Source: Vibrio gazogenes
Lineage (GTDB): Bacteria > Pseudomonadota > Gammaproteobacteria > Enterobacterales > Vibrionaceae
Assembly (NCBI RefSeq): GCF_002196515.1
Contig: NZ_CP018835.1
Coordinates: forward strand, 3,100,001 to 3,164,000
Reading direction: 5' to 3'
Length of the DNA stretch: 64,000 nucleotides
A program made the position numbers and the translations under genes. The notes below the pieces were generated by a model that saw only the letters and a program-made list of their open reading frames with translations, was not told where the DNA came from and ran no database searches. Position 1 is the stretch's first letter. Each line of letters starts with the position of its first letter. Shown here in pieces: positions 63,096 to 64,000 of the stretch.

Positions 63096-64000
63096 ATGCT
63101 GAAAATCAGGTCATTTGAGCACTGGTCAATTACTACCAAGATTACCGTATCGGTGATTTTGTTGGTCTTTCTCAATCTCGGGGTTTCAGCGGTCCACTTC
63201 TATAGTTTGACTCAGTTGAAAAAGTCAGTGGAAATGATTAGTTACGCTTCGGCGGTGATGGTTTCCGTCAATGATGCAGCAGAACGGGTTGAACTTTTTA
63301 TCTCTTCCCATGAGCCCGACCGTCTGAACGAAGTCAAAACGATTATCGAAGAGAATGTTAAAACGCTCGCTCATCTGGATTTGAGTGAATTGGATAGTGT
63401 TCATGCAGAAGAAGTCTCTGCACTGAAAAGACGAATGCGCTACTTCTCCAATACGGTCGACATTTTAGGGTTAGCGACTGACATGATGAATACCGAAACC
63501 AGCAATATGACGCGTCAGCAGACGCAATTGCAAAGCGTCGCAACTGCGATTGAAACCGATCTGATGCAACGACGGGAGCAGCTTGAGCAACGGATGAGTT
63601 TGCAGGATGACGGGACAGATAAGATGCTCCGAGTCCACCAGATTATCCAGAGCCTTCGTGGGGGACTGCATAAAATCTCATCGGTGCTGTTGCCGAATAC
63701 GAATGGGGATATTGAGCAGTCGCTCAGCGAAATCAGACGTGCTTTGCAAGCGATGTTTCCGGTTGTCAATATGCTCAAAGAAAATGATGTTCAGGCGGGG
63801 TGGTTAAGTGCGATTGAACAACTGGAACAGACATTTATTCTTACCCAACAAGATATTCAGGCACTGAAGGATACCCCATCAGAGCGTCGGGGTGTTTATA
63901 CACAAATGTTGGTCCATCTTCAAACCATTGAACAACTGATCAATCAGCTTGAAAGTCGAGTGTCTGCACGAGAAGGGGAACTGGATCAGATGATGGATCA
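63096..64000 (+). CDS. Membrane sensor protein, N-terminal part (runs off window)
   Basis: 301 residues from ATG 63096 to the window edge with no stop. The N-terminus MLKIRSFEHWSITTKITVSV leads into a membrane helix (ILLVFLNLGVSAVHFYSL). It is followed by a long helical, presumably periplasmic region rich in Gln, Glu and Leu (QTQLQSVATAIETDLMQRRE), like the sensor domains of TorS-type hybrid kinases and some chemoreceptors. The output domain lies beyond the window, so kinase and chemoreceptor cannot be separated. The gene directly follows a periplasmic binding protein, its likely ligand-presenting partner. Confidence 0.8.
   Translation, partial: MLKIRSFEHWSITTKITVSVILLVFLNLGVSAVHFYSLTQLKKSVEMISYASAVMVSVNDAAERVELFISSHEPDRLNEVKTIIEENVKTLAHLDLSELDSVHAEEVSALKRRMRYFSNTVDILGLATDMMNTETSNMTRQQTQLQSVATAIETDLMQRREQLEQRMSLQDDGTDKMLRVHQIIQSLRGGLHKISSVLLPNTNGDIEQSLSEIRRALQAMFPVVNMLKENDVQAGWLSAIEQLEQTFILTQQDIQALKDTPSERRGVYTQMLVHLQTIEQLINQLESRVSAREGELDQMMD

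Overview
The window reads as chromosomal DNA of a member of the Vibrionaceae. The evidence is the tmk-holB-tatD-ptsG order, a MetP/MetS type amino-acid importer, CheV, PpsA/PpsR, GlpR-controlled glycerol-phosphate genes, and two integron cassettes with attC sites. The genus and any link to plant-associated or salt-marsh species are inferences from gene content, mainly the pectin lyases and the Nep1-like protein. No rRNA, tRNA, CRISPR array, integrase or intact transposase was seen.

Layout. 1-8.3 kb: 3' end of tmk, holB, a TatD-type hydrolase, the glucose PTS gene ptsG with a structured leader, a small beta-barrel-like protein, an NSS transporter with a 32-residue partner, and a 29-residue membrane peptide upstream of a patatin-like gene. 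8.4-16.8 kb: pyruvate kinase, the sugar repressor Mlc, CheV, YciK, SohB, a GlxA-type regulator and an MFS transporter whose 3' ends overlap. 17-20.5 kb: a metal-responsive MerR regulator with an SO_0444-type permease, a DUF2057 protein and a porin. 21-27.6 kb: a rhamnogalacturonan lyase and a pectate lyase divergent around a KdgR-box-like palindrome, then GlpT and a Nep1-like protein. 27.9-32 kb: glpR, glpD and a GGDEF-EAL protein. 32.3-41.1 kb: an anaerobic C4-dicarboxylate block with a DcuS/DcuR-like pair, a Dcu antiporter, frdABCD and a 2-hydroxycarboxylate transporter. 41.4-50.7 kb: a chemoreceptor, an EamA exporter facing a MocR regulator, ppsA facing ppsR, a GNAT and a LysR regulator.

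50.7-59.6 kb is an accessory island. It holds a colicin E9-like DNase bacteriocin with an Im9-like immunity gene, the wreck of a REP-associated tyrosine transposase, two integron cassettes (one unknown gene, one Shedu-type defence gene), a truncated acetyltransferase, a nucleotidyltransferase-HEPN protein and an unknown gene pair. It is bracketed by about five copies of a 430-470 bp structured repeat. The copies differ in sequence but keep their stems by paired changes, and their ends are long imperfect inverted repeats. This repeat is the least explained element in the window.

59.7-64 kb: panF with yhdT, then a periplasmic binding protein directly upstream of a membrane sensor that runs off the window.

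How the genes work together. ptsG, mlc and pyk belong to sugar uptake and glycolysis; near-identical palindromes before ptsG and mlc suggest one Mlc regulon. glpT, glpR and glpD form a glycerol-3-phosphate regulon with GlpR-like palindromes. The 2HCT transporter, FrdABCD, Dcu antiporter and sensor/regulator pair make a complete module for importing dicarboxylates, reducing fumarate and exporting succinate. The lyases and the Nep1-like protein suggest contact with plant or algal cell walls.
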